NCBI GenBank assembly: GCA_032690845.1
Contig: CM064427.1
Coordinates: 15,945,501 to 16,009,500, forward strand
Direction of reading: 5' to 3'
Length of the DNA: 64,000 bases
Source of the DNA: Eleusine coracana subsp. coracana
Lineage: Eukaryota > Streptophyta > Magnoliopsida > Poales > Poaceae
In this document: positions 1-11,814 of the stretch, piece by piece
Layout of the letters: every line of letters begins with the position of its first letter
Position numbering within the stretch: position 1 is the stretch's first letter
Translations under genes and position numbers: made by a program
The notes under the pieces: model-generated
Seen by the model: only the letters and a program-made list of their open reading frames with translations
Databases searched by the model: none
What the model was told of the DNA's origin: nothing

Positions 1-724
1 TTAAATTGTAGATTTTTAAATTTTTATTTGATAAAAAAACTAGTCGTCCATTCAAATTGAACCAGACCGGTTTAGTGGAAAAGCGTGAAAACTGAGCTGT
101 TTTCGTCAGTTTTGTGGATCATGGGCACAGGAGCAGGAAGAAACGCCCAGTATTATTTAGCTCAGTTGGAAGACCTGAAACGCTCGGTTTTGTCTTCGAG
201 TTACGTAGGAGTACTACGGAGTACTAATTCAGACAGAGAGGCGAGCCCTCAGGCGGCCGTACGAGTCCGCCGGAGCGATATTGGCACTCATGGGTCATGG
301 CATTAACTCGCCGTTCACCCGGAGCTATAACGGCCGTAGGGCCTGCGATTGATATTGATGCCACTCGTTCATCGAATGGGCTCGCTTTTTCGTTGATTAT
401 TGCCGGACGCGAGCATTGTTTCTGAGCCCAATTGGAACACGTCGTCTCCAGCTGAGGTCGCTCGGTTGTACTGACAGCCCATGTCCTCTGTTTCTAGACG
501 CGGCCTGGCTTCCCACAGCCGGACGTACAGCACGGGGCCCCTGTCTCTGTGAGGTCTTTGTGGAAGCTTTTGATGTGGTCCGTGTGCATCGAGGAGAATT
601 GATGGCGGCTTGTAGTAGCGATCTCAGCTGGGACCCTCATGAGTCCGTGACTGAGTATTTCCCTGTTCAAGCAGTGCCGGCCGGTGATGGAACATGTGTA
701 CTCTAAGATGGATAGGCTATAAGA
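1..724. other. Intergenic DNA, no gene recognised
   Basis: Both strands carry only short open frames of under 100 codons. None shows a domain, repeat or splice pattern I recognise. Base composition is mixed, with no clear TATA box, tRNA or transposon end. Confidence 0.5.
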
Positions 725-1615
725 GTGACTGTGCACCCCAGGTACTCTAAATTTATATTTTAAAAGATATATTTTATTTTAATTAATAAGATTTTTTCTT
801 TTATATTATTTTTTTTACATCCATCATATTTTATATTTCATCTTCTATCCTAACCACTTATTTGTAGAACCCACATGTCAGCCTCCTCACTCTCTTTCTC
901 TCTCTCTCTCTATTTCCCCCCTCCCGAATCTCTCTCTCTCTCTTCTCCCTCATGCTTCTCCCTTGCGTGCCCGCCTCCCTCCTCCAGAGCAGCGCGCCGT
1001 CAGGGCCGTCTCCCTCCTCCCTCGCGCCACCGCCCGTCGGGGCCGCCTCCCTCCTCCTCCCCCGCGCACCGCCTCCCTCCTCCTGGCGCCAGGGCCGCCT
1101 CCCTCACGCCAACACCGTCAGGGCCCACCTCCCTCCTCCTCCCCCGCGTGCCGCCTCCCTCCTCCTGGCATCGGGGCCGCCTCCCTCCTCCCTCGTGCCA
1201 GCGTCGCCAGGGCCCACCTCCATCCTCCTCCCCCGCGCGTCGCCGGGGCCGCCTCCCTCCTCCTCCCCCCATCGCGAGCTCCACCGCCCTCCTCCTCCTG
1301 CCTCCGACCGGATCCAGCGCCGGCATCTCTCCCTCTGGCCGGATCCGGTGCGGGCCCCATGCCGTCATCCACCCGCGCCCGTCGAGCAGGGCCTTCGCCG
1401 GCGTCGAGGAAGAGCAGAGGAGAAGGGATGGCGGGAGGAGGCATGGGCCCCACGCCACGTCGGCGGGTAGCGTTGCTTCGCTACCCCGCCAGATTTGGCG
1501 TGCGGGAGGGGGTGCACTATGGTGGAGGGCCGGGTAGCATACCCAGTGCAGCACCCCCATCCGCTATCCTAGTCCTCCAGTACCGGATACCGGACCCCGG
1601 TGCGATCATATTAGT
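725..1615. repeat. GC-rich low-complexity block with a hairpin
   Basis: An AT-rich lead (about 760-870) is followed by a CT-rich tract and a degenerate tandem array built on a CCGCCTCCCTCCTCC core (about 960-1300). The array stays open in several frames, giving Pro/Ser/Ala-rich or Arg/Gly-rich translations, which is typical of low-complexity DNA and not of a gene. Near 1461-1489 an inverted repeat pairs GGCGGGTAGCG with CGCTACCCCGCC around a 6-base loop. The whole may be a non-autonomous element, but no target duplication is clear. Confidence 0.5.
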
Positions 1616-2419
1616 AAGTTTTTTTTCTTGACTCAAGATAAGGGTTCATTCTAGTGCTCCGAAATTGTACTTCAAAGCCTTTATATGCTCTCCCTTGCTT
1701 GTGCGTATAAGACCCATGTTATATAGTAGTATATACCTTCGATCATATGGATCAATTTCTAGACGTGTAGCTTCATAATAATTCCACAAAGCTTTGGCAT
1801 AATTTTCTTTGGATTGAACCAACATCTATTATTTTCGTTCATTCTATTAAAAAAAATCTCCATTCCAAAACCATTTTCGTAGTATAAAAGGCATATTCCT
1901 TAGCCACAGTACATTGAAATAGGATTCACTAATTACCTTTGTAAAGTATAAAACAACTGTTTGAAAATCATCAATTTAATGTTTAAACAATTTAGCCGAA
2001 ACAATAAGTTGTTGAGAATAATAATGTACCATGGACAAATTTACACATAGGGATAAAGAAGTACTTCCCCCCGAATAGAATATGCCTAGAGTCAATTATT
2101 TGACGTTCCTTTTCTTTTTCTTTTCGTATTTTCACCCTTTTACCTATACTTGTTCTTTTTTACTACTTAAATATCAATACATAACCAGTAGAGAGCTCCT
2201 CCTCCTATTAGTTAAAAACAGTAAATTGTACCATGGACAAATAAATGCTAAACTATAACATTAGGTTACTGGGCGAAAACAAATGTGTGACTAATGAGCA
2301 TCTAACTCGTGGGATCCCAGAAGTTGAGTGTGACCCTTTGGCCACAATTCTAGCTATAAACCATTGACACCTGCACCGCATTAAAACTTCAGGTTGCTGT
2401 CACCGGCGTGTCACCGGTA

Positions 2420-2421
<2 letters not shown>
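1616..2421. other. AT-rich intergenic DNA
   Basis: I see no supported gene, RNA or transposon end. The stretch is AT-rich with scattered stops in all frames. Confidence 0.5.

Positions 2422-2515
<94 letters not shown>
2422..2515. repeat. (TA)n microsatellite
   Basis: An uninterrupted alternating TA tract of about 94 bp (about 47 units). Such tracts are usually highly length-variable and can extrude cruciforms. The Ile-Tyr frame it opens is not a gene. Confidence 0.97.
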
Positions 2516-2518
<3 letters not shown>

Positions 2519-3669
2519 TATTTCTGTCCACACAATCTTTCAATAGTCTGTGCTTATCATTTTGCCGGTTATTTCTTTTTCACTTTTTGTCGCCCGGTCC
2601 TATTGCTTGTTAGTCAGACTCACTGTAGATAAAGACATGGAAGCTGATGATAACTTTTTTCTTCCTTTCCGTAAATTGTATAAGTAATTGATGTATCACA
2701 AAAAGAATATATATATATTTTGTTTAGAAAAAGTACGTGCGGGGAAGGACAGATCCTCCTCAGATGAAATGATAAGCAGATGTAGTAGTTTTACAAGTTG
2801 TCTGTGTCTGATGTAGATATTTGCTATCTGAAAAGACAACTTTCTTTTTCGTCTACCCTGCCAAGCCGTTTTAGTTCCAACTAGCCACATTTTTTCCTGT
2901 TTTTTATATGTTGATAAATCTCAACGATCTAATAGTGTAAGAAACGATGACTAGAAAAAAACTTTTCTATTTGATCAAGGAGATCGACAGCCAGTGTAAT
3001 TTCACAAATAGAAGCAAAGTGATTGAGAGCCAATAATTAGCGCCCAATTTAAATTCGCACTTGTGTCAATTGTCATGACGTCGCACCACGTCACAGTTAC
3101 CTGGTGCTGATGCCCAATACCAGTTGTGCAAAAATGCTGGCTTCAGTAACGTGGTGAGAACACTAGCGACGGCAGGAAGCCAAATCAGGGCGAGGAAGTC
3201 ATAAAGCCAACCCTTTTTTCAGGTCACACGTTTCTTTCAGCAGCGCACCAATGGCGAAAGGTCACATGCGGAGTACTGAAGTACATGCCTTGACATAACA
3301 AAACAAGGCTCATCTGTTGTTTTCGTCCTTTCATCTCGGTCACCCACATTTCAACACTGATATAATCTAAAGATTAGCGTGCACGGACCTTTAGTTTTGA
3401 TCATTTGTGTTTTGGCGAATGTATGAAGAAATTTTAAATAATTTATCAGTGAACCTCGCCCTTATCGAGACGACTAAAGACCTTAGATGATGGTCATCCT
3501 GAAAGAAAGAAATACTGGATCGAACAGGCCTTTCATTTACACTTGAAAGCTCTCTCAATTGCTCAAGGACCACACATATTATCATAGCTACAGCTGCCAT
3601 CAACATAACTCACTATGTACACACAACACCACCTAGCAGTTCGAAGTGATCAAAATCAGGCAACTAATC
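2516..3669. other. Intergenic DNA downstream of the kinase gene
   Basis: No gene or recognised repeat is seen. The part next to 3670 should contain the 3' UTR and polyadenylation site of the minus-strand kinase, but I cannot place the site. Confidence 0.45.
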
Positions 3670-5666
3670 TCATCGCGGCTCGATGACAGTGATGGAGACA
3701 TCGTTGATGGACTGAGGAGACAAGGTCGATTCGGTCTTGGTGGTGAGCTGCAGCGTGGACAGCGCCGGTTTCCTCAGGCGTGTGAACAGTGGCGGCATGG
3801 CCGGATCAGGGAGCTTCATGTGGTCGCTGATGAGCATGAGCAGGACGGTGGACATGGTCGGCCGGACGTCGGGGTTGTCCTGCACGCACAGCAGCCCCAC
3901 GTGGTAGCACCGCCACGCCTCCTCCTTGGAGTAGGATCGGCCGAGTGACGGGTCCATGAATTCGGTGGCGAGGTCTTCCGTCCACAGCTTCCATGCCTGT
4001 AAAATTATGTTCAGTTTTCAGTGACTTTCTTTGGTGATGGTGCAGAGCATGGTTATCGAAGGACAGATATATAAAGGTTCAGATAGTTTACGTCTTGGAT
4101 GAGGGACTGCTGATGCTCCTCCAGGTACAACGCGCCGTTGCGCTGGCCGCTCAAGATCTCCAGCAGGAGGACGCCGAAGCTGAACACGTCCGACTTCACG
4201 GAGAAGACGCCCTCCAAGGCGAACTCCGGCGCCATGTACCCACTGCATCATCCGTCATTTGCAACATAAACATTTTGGACAATCAGCTGATGAGAAAATT
4301 AACAGGCGCTGTTTTCATCAGCTTAGCTCGCACTTACTATGTTCCGACGACGCGACCCGTGTTGATCCCGTCGGACTCGTCCTCGAAGATCTTGGCCATG
4401 CCGAAGTCGGAGATCTTGGGGCTCATCTTGTCGTCGAGGAGCACGTTGCTGGCCTTGAGGTCCCGGTGGACCACCTTGAGCAGGGAGTCCTCGTGGAGGT
4501 AGAGCATCCCCCGCGCGATGCCCAGGATGATGTTGTGCCGCGCGTTCCAACCCAGCTGCGCGCTCTTGCTCGGGTCTGCGAACCAGTAACCACTCTCAGC
4601 TTCTACTTGTACCGATCAACCAACCAACATGAGTAGTCTCGCAACAGAGCAAGCACACCGAACCGCAGTTAAGAGCATCGCTGTCTTGCTACTAACTTTC
4701 TAGTACGACAAGCAGCAGAGTACTACAGTCATTATCAACCAACGCCTAAATTTAATCCGTTGGTGAGTTCGTTCGTTGGTAATAGTATATTGCTACTAGC
4801 AGCAGACAGCAGGCATCAAAACACAGAGAATTAATAATGGCGCGCGTGAGAGCCCAACCACCGTGAGATGAGATGGGGATGAGATGAGATGAGATGAGAT
4901 GAGAGCAACGTGCTCTCGGCCGGCCGCCACAAGCAGGGAAATGGCGAAAGTAGGAGACTGAGGTATCAATGACAATTCACAACGTACCGAAGATGAAGGC
5001 GTCGAGGCTCCGGTTGGGTAGGTACTCGTAGACGAGCAGCTTCTCTTCGCGGTCGGCGCACCATCCCAGGAGCCTGACCAGGTTGCGGTGCTGCAGCTTG
5101 GCGATGAGCTCCACCTCGTTCCGGAACTCGGCGGCGCCCTGCTTCGACCGCGCCGAGAGGCGCTTCACGGCGATCTCGTTGCCGCCGCTGAGCACGCCCC
5201 GGTAGACGGGGCCGAAGCCGCCCTCGCCGAGCTTGTTGGCCTTGGAGAAGTTGTCGGTGGCGGCCAGGATGGAGGCCAGGTCCATGAGCGGCAGGTCCGA
5301 GCTCGAACGCGGCCACAGGCTCTCGATCAGGGACCGGCGGATCGCTGAACAAGAAGAATTAACCTCCTACTCCTTCTTCTTCTTACAATCTTTATCTTAT
5401 TTACTCGGGATGGAGAAAAGAAAGAAAGGCAGAGGTGACGCACCGTTGCGCTTCCGCCACCTCCAGCAGTAGACGCAGTAGAGCAGCGTGCAGAAGATGA
5501 CCGCCACCAGCACGCCCACCATTATCCGCATCCCGTCGGAGGTCGACCCGTGCCCGGACCCGCCGCCGTCCCCCGTCGCCGCCGACGTAGCCGGGGCTGG
5601 CGCCACGTCCATCATCAGCCTCCGCTGCTGCCCGGCAAGATGCTTCCTCGCCGACCACGACTCCAT
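3670..5666 (-). CDS. Receptor-like Ser/Thr kinase with almost no ectodomain (5 exons)
   Basis: Predicted exons, all with GT-AG introns: 5666-5444, 5344-4988, 4575-4338, 4242-4092 and 3996-3670. They total 1,296 nt, or 431 residues. Residues 1-46 are short and Ala/Gly/Ser-rich with no clear signal peptide. One transmembrane helix lies at about 47-68, followed by basic WRWRKR. The kinase domain follows: glycine loop GEGGFG (114-119), catalytic Lys135, helix-C Glu151, HRDLKASN (catalytic Asp232), DFG (250-252) and APE (277-279). All catalytic residues are present and it is an RD kinase. The sequence and intron pattern fit the DUF26/S-domain receptor kinase superfamily, but no DUF26, lectin or PAN domain is encoded. 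It probably acts at the plasma membrane with a partner receptor; that role is inferred. The start could instead be Met18 or Met19. The frame is intact, so this is likely a functional gene. Confidence 0.9.
4865..4905. repeat. GATGA microsatellite in kinase intron 2
   Basis: Imperfect GAGAT/GATGA pentamer tract inside the 412-bp second intron of the kinase gene. It is a likely polymorphic marker with no evident function. Confidence 0.85.
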
Positions 5667-6129
5667 GCTCTCTGCTCAAGCTACTACCAGGCAGCAACAA
5701 CCAAGAACATGACCTGGTTTGGAGGAAATCTATTCTAAGGCGATGATGATGGGAGAGGAAAGAGGGTGAATAAAGTGTGGAAGCGAGTGGCAGGCAACAA
5801 GGAGGAGAAAGGAAAGACGTGAGAATGGGGAAGTAGCGAGCGGAGCCGGAACAGAGTGAGGTGAGGGCGGCTTGGCTGCGGCGAGTGCGCTCTGTTGAAA
5901 AGTAGCAGTCCACAAGGGCTTTTACCGGTCGCGCTTGGCCTTTTGTCGTGTGGCCACCGGGGATTCTTCGGCAGGCGCATTTGACCCAGCGACAGACCCC
6001 CTCCCTGATGAGTGCAGACAGACTGCTGCGTCCTCGTCATCCAGCACACGAGCTCAGCTTTGCTCCCAAGGGAAATAACGTGCTGGTCGAGGTTACTGCC
6101 CATTTTTTCCTCCCCCAGGGAGGGTTCCT
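5667..6129 (-). promoter_or_regulatory. 5' flank and probable 5' UTR of the kinase gene
   Basis: This lies immediately upstream of the kinase start on the minus strand. Read in the gene's direction it is pyrimidine-rich (CTTTCCTC-type tracts), as many plant leaders are. No convincing TATA box is seen. Beyond 6130 the upstream region is duplicated (see the 6130 and 8145 entries), so regulatory DNA may exist in two copies. Confidence 0.35.
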
Positions 6130-6860
6130 TAGGTGAGATCGATGATTATTGATTGCATCCACAAGAGTTTCTAGAGGAACTGCTCCACGTCATCCTCTTG
6201 TTTTTCGTTTCCCCACATGTGAGATCACTCTGGCCCGGTCTTCTATTCTCGCACGCAGGCGGCGTCAAGACGTCGCCAACTTGAGGATATGTCAGATCTT
6301 GAGCAAACCATTTGTCTTCTTTACAAGAGGAAATTCAGTTCCAGCTCAAAGATCGAAAACCATGTCTTGTTATTTCCAACGACCTTTACATATAACGAGA
6401 CTCAATTTCTCATAAAACGGGAATTTGTTGGATTATCAAGCAATGCCATGGGTTTTGAGTATGTATCAGTGCGTTAGTAAATTTGTTGCGCATCATGCCT
6501 ACTCCTTGCCGCCTTGTGGTGACGTTGTCCCGTCCACCACGCCAAATTGATAATCACGAGAGTGAGGTACCCGATAGTTGCGTCGCATAGCAAATTGATG
6601 CGCTCGTCTGCTTTCGCCCGCTATAGGTGCCTATATTGACTGCTCACTGACCGGAAAGGAAAGTAGTACACTGTCTGACGCTCCCATCGCCTACTCTCTA
6701 TAACATCTTGCCGCCGCTAGCTAGTTCCTGTTGGCTGCTCGTGCTTGTGGAAGTGGGTGAGGAGTCTTTAAGGTATAATTATGCGCGCCTGATGTCTCAA
6801 AATGATTTCAAGGTGGAACCACACTAAATATTTAATTTTTCTTAGTCTCATATTTTTCTT
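6130..6860. repeat. Segmental duplication, copy 1
   Basis: This block is repeated in the same orientation at 8145-8825 and then at 9431-9530. Shared landmarks in the same order include GTTTCTAGAGGAACT, AAATTTGTTGCGCATCAT, CACCACGCCAA and the TTAAGGTATAATTATG/TTAAGATATGATTATG stretch. The copies are well diverged, with many substitutions and indels, so the duplication is old. No open gene is seen. Confidence 0.75.
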
Positions 6861-7118
6861 CATTGTTAATAGAAAATTTTGACTGGCACCCAAAATCAGG
6901 TGCCAAAATGCAGTTGTCCAACAAACAAACAAAATTATATTTCTCTTCCGCATCAAGGAGTAAAAGCCGTGTCCCTATGATCAACTGAATTCATTTTGTT
7001 TTTTCCCCAACTATACTTCTTTGGAATTGATTGTTGAAGTGTCAATAGTTTTATAGTTTTAAGTAGAACCATTGTCCGAAATGACAAGTTTTTTATGATC
7101 GGAGAGAATACTTATGTA

Positions 7119-7975
7119 AGAGCATTCCAGTGGGCTCTCAAATAGTCCCCTACTCAAGATTTTGAGAGTTTGATCAGAAAAAAAAACTCCAATAGATCTC
7201 ATAATCCATCTCTGTTTTTATCAGACCTCTCAAATCAGCTCACCAGACCCTATGGCAAGGAGACCTCTCAGTGATGGGTCCTACCATTTATTTTTTTCCT
7301 TCTTGTCTCTCCCGATTAGACCGAGTCGCTCCCTTGCTCGCCACCATTGATTGACGCCCATTAGAGGTTCGCACGATTGGCTTCTACTGTGGGAGTCGCC
7401 CGAGCTGGTGGATCTGCGACCGTCGGAGTCGGACGACGCGACTTGGTGGCGGTGGCGCCGTCCCTCCCTCTCCATCGAGGAGCCTAATTCTCCCTTTAGC
7501 CCTCGCCCAGCCGAGATCACTCTCCTATATGGCCCGAGCTCTCAACCTCCCACAACACGCCCCTCGCCAAACCGACCCTGAGCTCAACCTCCCCCGCTAC
7601 CCCAAGCTGGCCCTATGTCAGCGTCCTGAGCACGCCCTCCACCGACGTCCCGAGCTCGCCCTCCGTCGATGCCCCGAGCATGCTCGCCCTTCTGTGTAGG
7701 GCAAGACTCCGACGAGAGCGTCGTCTCTACCGCTGCTTCGCCCCGAAGAAGCGACCTCCAAGATTTGATGGACGTGCGGCAGGCGACGGGCGGCTGCCTC
7801 ATTGCTTTGTTTCTTGTATATATTTTTTTCTTCTCAATGACAGATGGGTTCCATAGATCAGACAAAATAAAAGATCCCACTAGCGTTGGAAGTGAAATTT
7901 GGGTGGGAAAAAATAAGAGCCACCTTTCAACTGATGAAATCGGGGCCTTGATTTAAGATCTCCGGAGATGCTCTA
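7119..7975. mobile_element. Probable non-autonomous DNA transposon with short inverted ends
   Basis: The left edge reads TAAGAGCATTCCAGTGGGCTC. The right edge, reverse-complemented, reads TTAGAGCATCTCCGGAGATC. This GAGCATCTCC-type terminus is common in grass non-autonomous DNA elements. The middle (about 7310-7780) is GC-rich and gene-like in composition, perhaps captured sequence, but no domain is recognised. Target duplication was not resolved. Confidence 0.5.
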
Positions 7976-8144
7976 ATAATATGTCTAAGAAACGATGGGG
8001 AGCAACTTGTGCTGTGTTTTGATGACATAAGCATGTCACATCGATACTCATATAAACATATGTCTCAGATAACAACTGCAATAAAAAAAAGATTTATCAC
8101 CGCACGAGCTTTTGTTAGCAATGGAAATAATAACATCGTGGCCG

Positions 8145-8825
8145 TGGTGAGGTCGATGATTGATTCGACGAGAGTTTCTAGAGGAACTTGCTTTTCATCC
8201 GTACATAATGGGGCCACGATTACGGCCGGTGCTTTGAATGGCTGAGCAAATCACCGGATCAATTTGTTTTCCTCATGCGAGATCACTGGTCGATGCATTT
8301 TTCTTTTCTGCCACGCAGGCAGCATTAAAGATATTACCAACTTATAACGATATAAAGATCTCGTACAACCCATTTGCCCTATCGACAAATATACGGTTCC
8401 AGCTCAACGTCCCAAAACCATGTTTTCGTACACCAACGAGCTTACATCTTATGAGAATTAGTTTTTACAAACCAGAAATTTGTTGAGTGGGTTTGATATG
8501 GAGTAGAGCACTAAATTTGTTGCGCATCATCATATACCCCTCGCCAGCCACGTGGGTGAATGGTGATTCCGTCCACACCACGCCAAGTTGACAATCACGA
8601 CATGCGTGTATAGCATATTGATGCGTGTGTCTGCTTTCCACCCTCCCTCTCTCCAGGTGGTTATTGACTTGTCATTGACCGAACAGTGTCCGGAAGGGAA
8701 AGTTGCACGCTCTACGACGTCGATGATACTGTATCATGTAGTAATCTGATAATCCACTGTCGTTGAGCAGTCAACTTTCCTATGGCCTACTCTATTCATG
8801 CCACTCGCTTTCCTGTTGTGTAAGG
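8145..8825. repeat. Segmental duplication, copy 2 (resumes at 9431-9530)
   Basis: Direct-orientation partner of 6130-6860. The homology breaks at about 8825 and resumes at 9431, where GGAGTCTTAAGATATG matches GGAGTCTTTAAGGTATA of copy 1. About 600 bp of transposon debris (the next two entries) was inserted into this copy only. Confidence 0.7.
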
Positions 8826-9055
8826 TACTCCATTCAGATTTAAATTATTGATATAATTGATTTTTTAATTATATTTAACTTTTCGTCTTATTTAAAAAAA
8901 TAAAAATTTATTAAATATGTTTTTAGGATTTATTTTATTATTAATAAAATTTTTAACTTATTTTATAATTCTTATATTTGAGTAAGATAAATATTCAAAC
9001 GTTGCTAAAAAAGTCAACTACGTTAATACTTAAAATTGAAGGAAGTAGTGATGAG
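8822..9055. mobile_element. AT-rich Stowaway-like MITE
   Basis: A roughly 230-bp AT-rich segment. TACTCCATTCAGATTTAAAT at the left is an imperfect inverse of the TTAAAATTGAAGGAAGTA at the right, both ending in TA. It is non-coding. The ends are degenerate relative to the usual CTCCCTCCGT, so the assignment is tentative. Confidence 0.5.
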
Positions 9056-9345
9056 GACATCACTTCTATGGATGCACATAACACTCCTCGAATTATGGAC
9101 TTATAAGGTTTAATTATTAGAACTCGTGCACAACGACTAAATTTAGAGGTGAGCTCGTTCCTATATTCTTTACTATATGTTACTTTTAAGAACGGTTTGC
9201 TACCTAATAATTATATTATGATTAGGAATCATGGAAAGGACCAGGAGATGATGAGAGAAGAACTTAGAGACATGAAGGACCAACAAGGACGTGGAAGGCA
9301 AGGTGGAGACCATACTAAAGACGAATGTTCAAATGTAGCTAAAAA
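9047..9345 (+). mobile_element. Degenerate LTR fragment related to the 20011-24324 retrotransposon
   Basis: Landmarks match the LTR at 20011 in order: a GATGAGGACATCAC start (GATGAGTACATCAC there), GGTGAGCTCGTTCCTA, TTGCTACCTAATAAT, GGAATCATGG and GGACCAACAAGGACGT followed by CAAGGTGGAG. It is a truncated, diverged LTR piece with no coding sequence and no visible partner nearby. Confidence 0.65.
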
Positions 9346-9542
9346 AGCCAACTGCATCAATAATTAAAATCCGAAGGGAGTCGGATACAAGCCGGACATT
9401 TCATTGGTTGCTCCTGCTAGTGTAAAGTAGTTGCGGAGTCTTAAGATATGATTATGAGGCTGAATATGCATGAGGCCTCAAACTGATTTTAATATGGAAC
9501 CCCATTAAATATTAACTTTTCTATAGTCACTCATCTTTGTTA

Positions 9543-9757
9543 CTCAGATTGTTGTTGTTGTTGACTTTTTTAATTAACTTTAAATATTCATTTTATTCAA
9601 ATTTTTTTAAAAAACATTATATATGTTGTCATAGGCTATTATATCATCAAAGAAAATTAAAGTATAAACTAAAATTTTGCATATTTGTATTTTGAATAAG
9701 ACGAAGGATCAAAGTTAACTAAAAAAGTCAACGACGATAACAATTTAAGAACCAAGG
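9543..9757. mobile_element. AT-rich MITE with inverted ends
   Basis: The left end, TTGTTGACTTTTTTAATTAA, pairs with the right end, TTAACTAAAAAAGTCAACGA, across about 210 bp of AT-rich non-coding DNA. The structure is that of a small foldback element. The superfamily is unclear. Confidence 0.6.
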
Positions 9758-9964
9758 GAGGACTTTATAGGATTTTGGAATTGTATAAAAAAGGGGAATA
9801 TAAATGTCCAAAAGAATGTTTTTTTCCTTTGGCGTTAAGTAAAAACCGTACGTACAAGAAAAACTGAATTCCTATGTGATGTATAAAAGCACAGCAATGG
9901 GAAAGGGAGCATGAAAAATAGAGCACAGTGTAGAGCAGAGATATAAATTTCATATTGCATATCT

Positions 9965-10275
9965 CCTCTAAGTAGATTGAGTGGTCTAGTAGTAAAACTA
10001 CTACTTTAATTCTACTAGGAGGTTAGAGGTTCAAACCCCCATCTTGCCCCTGTTTTTTCTTTATTTTTTATCATTTACATAATTAATAGGCTAAAAATCA
10101 ATAATAGGCTCTTACATTAAAAAGCCTAATGGGTTAGCCCGGCACGAATTTGACTACACGTGCTAGGTCATGGGCCAACGGTTAGGCATGTGAGTCGGCA
10201 ATGCACGGCCCGAAAAAACCCACATGCCATGTTGGTCCACAAATAATCGTGCCAGGCCGAGCCGCCCGTTTGGCC
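9965..10275. repeat. tRNA-related interspersed repeat
   Basis: A tRNA-like head contains an A-box-like TGGTCTAGTAG (about 9984) and a B-box GGTTCAAACCC (about 10030), spaced as in a pol III promoter. An AT-rich section follows, then a GC-rich tail ending GGCCATCTATAG. It does not fold into a full tRNA with a clear acceptor stem, so it is not called a tRNA gene. It could be a SINE or a non-autonomous hAT-like repeat that includes tRNA sequence. Confidence 0.5.
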
Positions 10276-10441
10276 ATCTATAGTACAACCTGATAAATGA
10301 CCCAGCTAACCCTTGAGAGCCCAATCATTTTAGTAGATAGGCCACATAACCTATAAAAGCCCTTCGCAAAAAAAAAACATATAACCCTGTAAAAGCCTAA
10401 ACTCATCTATAATCTTTTATTTATTAACCCCTTCAATAAAT

Positions 10442-10569
10442 CAGATGCGTTGACCGCCCCTAGTTATAAATTTGGATAAAGTAAATTAAGAAAAGAAAAA
10501 TATCATTATTTATTTCGGTAAAGTCAATAAAAATAAGAAAATGATTCAGTCATTTAGACCGGGTTATTC
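10442..10569 (+). repeat. 128-bp direct repeat, left copy
   Basis: Begins CAGATGCGTTGACCGCCCCT and ends GACCGGGTTATTC. It is nearly identical to 11815-11943 (a few single-base differences). The two copies bracket the foldback element at 10570-11814, which is far longer than any normal transposon target duplication. Confidence 0.93.
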
Positions 10570-11814
10570 GGAAGGAAATTCTATGCATATGTGCTGTACA
10601 TCCCCTCCTGTGCAGCACCTACCCGATTCTCTCCACGTGTTCATCCGTCGGTCTCAAAGCAATCCGGCTCTGTCACACACCCAGGCTCCCACCCAATCGG
10701 CTTGTTGTCGATCTTACGACGGAGCTGGCCGGCGTGCAAGCCGATAATGAGCGAAATAAACAAGCAAGTCAGGGAGCAGAAAGAACATGCCATCATGGTT
10801 CCTGTTCGATCCACAGATCGAGGCGGCGGCGATAGCGCTCTTGGCTGCTTCGCGTAGCCGGACTCGGCCTTCTGCTTTCCTACGCGCTAAAACGGGTGCT
10901 CTTCTCCTTCGAATATGGACAGCGCCGGCAAGGCTTCACCCGGTGCCCTTCCCTTGTTATGGGCGATCGTGGTTACATCGTACAACCATGATGATTGTAC
11001 GCTGGTGGCTTTGGGTTGTTCGGGGCATTCTGTATACTGAATTATAAAATTCTTGGATAGGTAGATGTGTTTCTTCTTGACTTAAACACTGGCAGCGTCA
11101 TGTTTCAATTTTACTGCACTCTGTTGAACAAGTCTTTTAATTTAAAGGTTGGGATTTTCGTTCCAAGGATGGAATAGTCTACTAAGCAACTGTATTGTAA
11201 AATCAGCACGACGAAGCCTCTTGATCGACTCCAAGTAAGTCATTGAGTCAGTTTGACATAATCATGTCAGGTGTGGAGGAGTTGGTGTCAAGCCGCACTT
11301 AAATCATCTTGGCAGGGGCAGCCAGCTCGTTAACATTAGATCGTTGTAGGGACTGAAGCACGATCTTGTTGTCAGAGGGCGGCGTGCGGATGAGGATCGA
11401 TGGGTGCACGAGATTTCGACAGGGACATCGAACAACAAGCAGCGAATGGGGCATGATATCGACGACGGCAGCAGCGGAGGGCTCGTCGGCAGCATCCGCC
11501 TTAGCCAGACCACGATTTTTTTTCACGGTATCTCTAGGTTTGTGGGTCTGCACTACCGAGGATGGGGCAAAATCCAAGGTTGTGATGCGAAGAACAGTCC
11601 CGGTTTGCTGGTTGTTTCGTTGATTATCGGCTCGCTCACCGACTCCTTCGTAAGATTATAGACCAAGCCGACTTGGTGTGAGCCTTAGGAAGGACGGTGT
11701 TGGATTGCTTTGAGACCTACGGACGGACACGTGTAGAGAATCGGGTAGGTGCTGCACAGGAGGAGATTTACAGCACGTATGCATAGAATTTCCTTCAGCA
11801 CGTATGCATAGAAT
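10570..11814. mobile_element. Foldback DNA element with ~200-bp inverted repeats
   Basis: The left end GGAAGGAAATTCTATGCAT is mirrored near the right end (about 11795-11772). The inverted similarity runs for roughly 200 bp on each side and includes CTCCTGTGCAGCACCTACC, TCTCAAAGCAATCC and GAGCCGATAAT-type segments. The right terminus holds a tandem duplication of about 25 bp. The interior (about 10770-11580) is GC-rich with gene-like composition but no recognised domain, as in MULEs that pick up gene pieces. The superfamily is not proven. Confidence 0.75.

Noticed and set aside
875..1631. Long Pro/Ser-rich and Arg/Gly-rich open frames on both strands
   Set aside because: They come from a GC-rich CCGCCTCCCTCCTCC-type repeat that keeps several frames open at once. 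There is no domain, codon bias or splice signal.
2408..2632. Open frame with an Ile-Tyr run
   Set aside because: It is a translation of the TA microsatellite.
3646..5352. Overlapping frames on the plus strand and other minus frames across the kinase
   Set aside because: They are shadows of the kinase exons; only the five-exon frame carries kinase motifs and consensus splice sites.
9965..10060. Possible tRNA gene
   Set aside because: A- and B-box-like sequences exist, but no full cloverleaf with a paired acceptor stem is seen. Treated as a tRNA-derived repeat.
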